Shown in pieces: positions 62,605 to 64,000 of a DNA stretch of 64,000 nucleotides. Under the pieces are notes generated by a model. That model saw only the letters and a program-made list of their open reading frames with translations, made no database searches and had not been told where the DNA came from. Position 1 is the first letter of the stretch. Each line of letters begins with the position of its first letter. Location of the stretch: NCBI GenBank assembly GCA_019309115.1, contig JAFDGW010000001.1:1-64000 (forward strand), read 5' to 3'. Position numbers and translations under genes: made by a program. This DNA is from Deltaproteobacteria bacterium (GTDB lineage: Bacteria; Desulfobacterota; Syntrophobacteria; Syntrophobacterales; Thermodesulforhabdaceae).

Positions 62605-64000
62605 TTTTTCACTCCTATTGCTTCAAAAGGACAAACATCTACGCAAACCCCACACCGGACACACAAAACAGGATCAATCACGGCGGGTTCTTTCTTTTTC
62701 GGCAAAGAAATGGCGGGGCATTCAAACCGTTCCACGCAGTACCCGCAACCGTTGCATTCGTCCGTTATGAATACCTCGATTTCCGGGAAACGGTGCTGTG
62801 CTCGCCTATCCATCCTGCAAGGCTTTCTGGCTATTACCACGGCGATGCCTTTTTTATCTTCAAAGGCGTATTTGCCTGCTTCTTTAAGTATTTCTTCCAA
62901 GCTCTTCAGATCATAGGGGTCAGCAACCCTTACAAATTCGACCCCGCATGCTCTGACCATGTTTTCTATGGAAATGGGGGGTATGGGCTGGTGCCCGGTC
63001 ATAGCAGTGGTTCTATTATCGAGGATTACCAGAACGAATCGTGCTCCCTGAACCACGCCGTTTATGAGTGGCGGAATACCTGCATGAAAAAAGGTTGAAT
63101 CACCAATAGTTGCCACAATTGGTGGCATCTTATCGTTGCCGTTGAATGAATGAAAGAAACCGGCCGCCTGAGCTATAGACGCTCCCATGCAGAGTACCGT
63201 ATCTACGGCTCCTATGTTAATCCCCAAAGTATAACAGCCAATATCCCCAGGATAGATGCCTTTAGGAAACACCTTGCGTATTGCGTAAAAAACAGGACGG
63301 TGGCCACAACCGGGACAAAGTGTGGGACGTCGGGTTGGAAGGTCTTCAGGTACGGGACGCTTTGCCTGTTCAATCCCAAGCCATGACCGAATTATGTCTT
63401 CAATCTTTTCAGGCAACAACTCACCTTGGGAAGGAACGGTCCCGTCAAGGCGTCCGCTAACTTTTTGTCTATCACGGAATTGATATTCAATAACCGGATA
63501 AGTTTCTTCCAGCACGAGGACTTTTTGATGTGCGTTCAGGACGGTTTTAAGAAAGGAATCCGGGAGGGGATAAGGCATGTTAACCTTGATGAGATGTACG
63601 CGATCGTGAAGATTAAGCTCATCCATTACCTCTTTTGCATTGGCCCATGCGACCCCTGAGGCCAGTATGCAGGTTGTTGAACCATTGCCGGGAATAGAAA
63701 TTTCGTTGGCCGACGCAATTTCTCTAAGCTTTTCGTTAAGTTGCTTGTGGAGTAGAAACCTAAATTTCGGCGTCGCTGCCCATCGAGACGGGTTCTTCTC
63801 GAAAGTCGGACTTTTAGTTTCAACGTGCTGATAGCCTTTTACGATTACATCCTGGCGGGCGTGGCATACTCTAGTGGTGGGACGGATCATGACCGGGATT
63901 TCATATTTCTCCGATGTGGCAAAAGCGGTGGATACCATGTTTTTAGCTTCTTCGGGTGACGAAGGATCGAGGACAGGGATTTTGGCAAGCATTGCGTAAA
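62601..64000 (-). CDS. iorA: indolepyruvate ferredoxin oxidoreductase alpha subunit, partial
   Basis: About 465 residues of the C-terminal part are present and the frame stays open to the window edge. The family is about 600 residues, so about 140 N-terminal residues lie beyond 64000. The ATG at 63992 is not the start. The thiamine diphosphate domain is seen in CPGCGHRPVFYAIRKVFPKG and GDIGCYTLGI, then MGASIAQAAGFFHSF. Two C-terminal [4Fe-4S] sites are CNGCGYCVERFECPA and CVRCGVCVDVCPFEAIG. It catalyses ferredoxin-linked oxidation of aryl-pyruvates. Confidence 0.93.
   Translation of the reverse strand, partial: YAMLAKIPVLDPSSPEEAKNMVSTAFATSEKYEIPVMIRPTTRVCHARQDVIVKGYQHVETKSPTFEKNPSRWAATPKFRFLLHKQLNEKLREIASANEISIPGNGSTTCILASGVAWANAKEVMDELNLHDRVHLIKVNMPYPLPDSFLKTVLNAHQKVLVLEETYPVIEYQFRDRQKVSGRLDGTVPSQGELLPEKIEDIIRSWLGIEQAKRPVPEDLPTRRPTLCPGCGHRPVFYAIRKVFPKGIYPGDIGCYTLGINIGAVDTVLCMGASIAQAAGFFHSFNGNDKMPPIVATIGDSTFFHAGIPPLINGVVQGARFVLVILDNRTTAMTGHQPIPPISIENMVRACGVEFVRVADPYDLKSLEEILKEAGKYAFEDKKGIAVVIARKPCRMDRRAQHRFPEIEVFITDECNGCGYCVERFECPAISLPKKKEPAVIDPVLCVRCGVCVDVCPFEAIGVKK

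Overview
The window reads as chromosomal DNA of a sulfate-reducing bacterium of the former Deltaproteobacteria (Desulfobacterota), most like the Syntrophobacteria. The evidence is a complete dissimilatory sulfite reductase locus (dsrD, dsrA, dsrB, a CbiA-type amidase and a true two-cysteine dsrC), deltaproteobacterial-style metabolic genes (indolepyruvate ferredoxin oxidoreductase, CooC-type ATPase, selenium metabolism), LPS genes (Gram-negative envelope) and many sensor kinases. I do not name a genus. Gene density is high, and I saw no prophage, IS transposase or CRISPR array.

Layout. 1-1170: an unrecognised two-gene overlapping pair. 1174-4046: a ferredoxin-type glutamate synthase-like protein divergent from nrpR, a nitrogen repressor best known from archaea. 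The promoter between them carries GGCA/TGCC palindromes. 4120-11540: a small ferredoxin and the dsr operon on the minus strand, then a TPR protein, an FKBP-type isomerase and an FmdB zinc ribbon on the plus strand. This block is bounded by two nearly identical 224-bp repeats in inverted orientation. 11541-23445: lptFG, a dGTPase-like HD hydrolase, a sigma-54 activator, a TPR protein, a thioesterase, an acyl-CoA synthetase, a class II aldolase, ftsY and a cold-shock gene. 23758-30376: two ABC-2 permeases, then a minus-strand cluster (DUF3786, cooC-like, folE2, kinase/ATPase fusion, NUDIX, GreA-like). 30595-35896: tRNA-Val(CAC), a chemotaxis receptor and a hybrid sensor kinase. 35915-38245: yedF-selD-lysE-type genes, where selD has an in-frame UGA that I read as selenocysteine. 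38449-48595: a long plus-strand run (hydantoinase-like, histone-deacetylase-like, rlmN, hisI, hisG, TPR lipoprotein, aminotransferase, engB, TIM-barrel protein, D,D-carboxypeptidase). 48827-53288: a second FmdB protein, tRNA-Glu(TTC), a second hybrid kinase and an exported protein. 53354-64000: LPS genes (inaA-like, waaC, waaF) and then an operon joining branched-chain/aromatic amino-acid uptake (liv) with phenylacetate-CoA ligase and indolepyruvate ferredoxin oxidoreductase, which runs off the right edge.

How the parts work together. The dsr operon supplies the terminal sulfite reductase, its siroheme-amidating enzyme, its allosteric partner DsrD and its sulfur-carrier substrate DsrC. The iorAB-liv-paaK operon imports amino acids and oxidises aryl-pyruvates to aryl-acetyl-CoA with ferredoxin as acceptor, a plausible electron source for sulfate reduction. 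yedF-selD supplies selenophosphate. The glutamate synthase-like gene under a presumed NrpR operator ties ammonium assimilation to 2-oxoglutarate.

The strongest leads are the inverted repeats around the dsr block, the bacterial NrpR circuit with operators placed on a recognisable promoter, dsrD at the head of the dsr operon behind CRP/FNR-type sites, the UGA-containing selD and the promoter-hairpin leader ahead of the cold-shock gene. All assignments come from reading the sequence. No database search was run.
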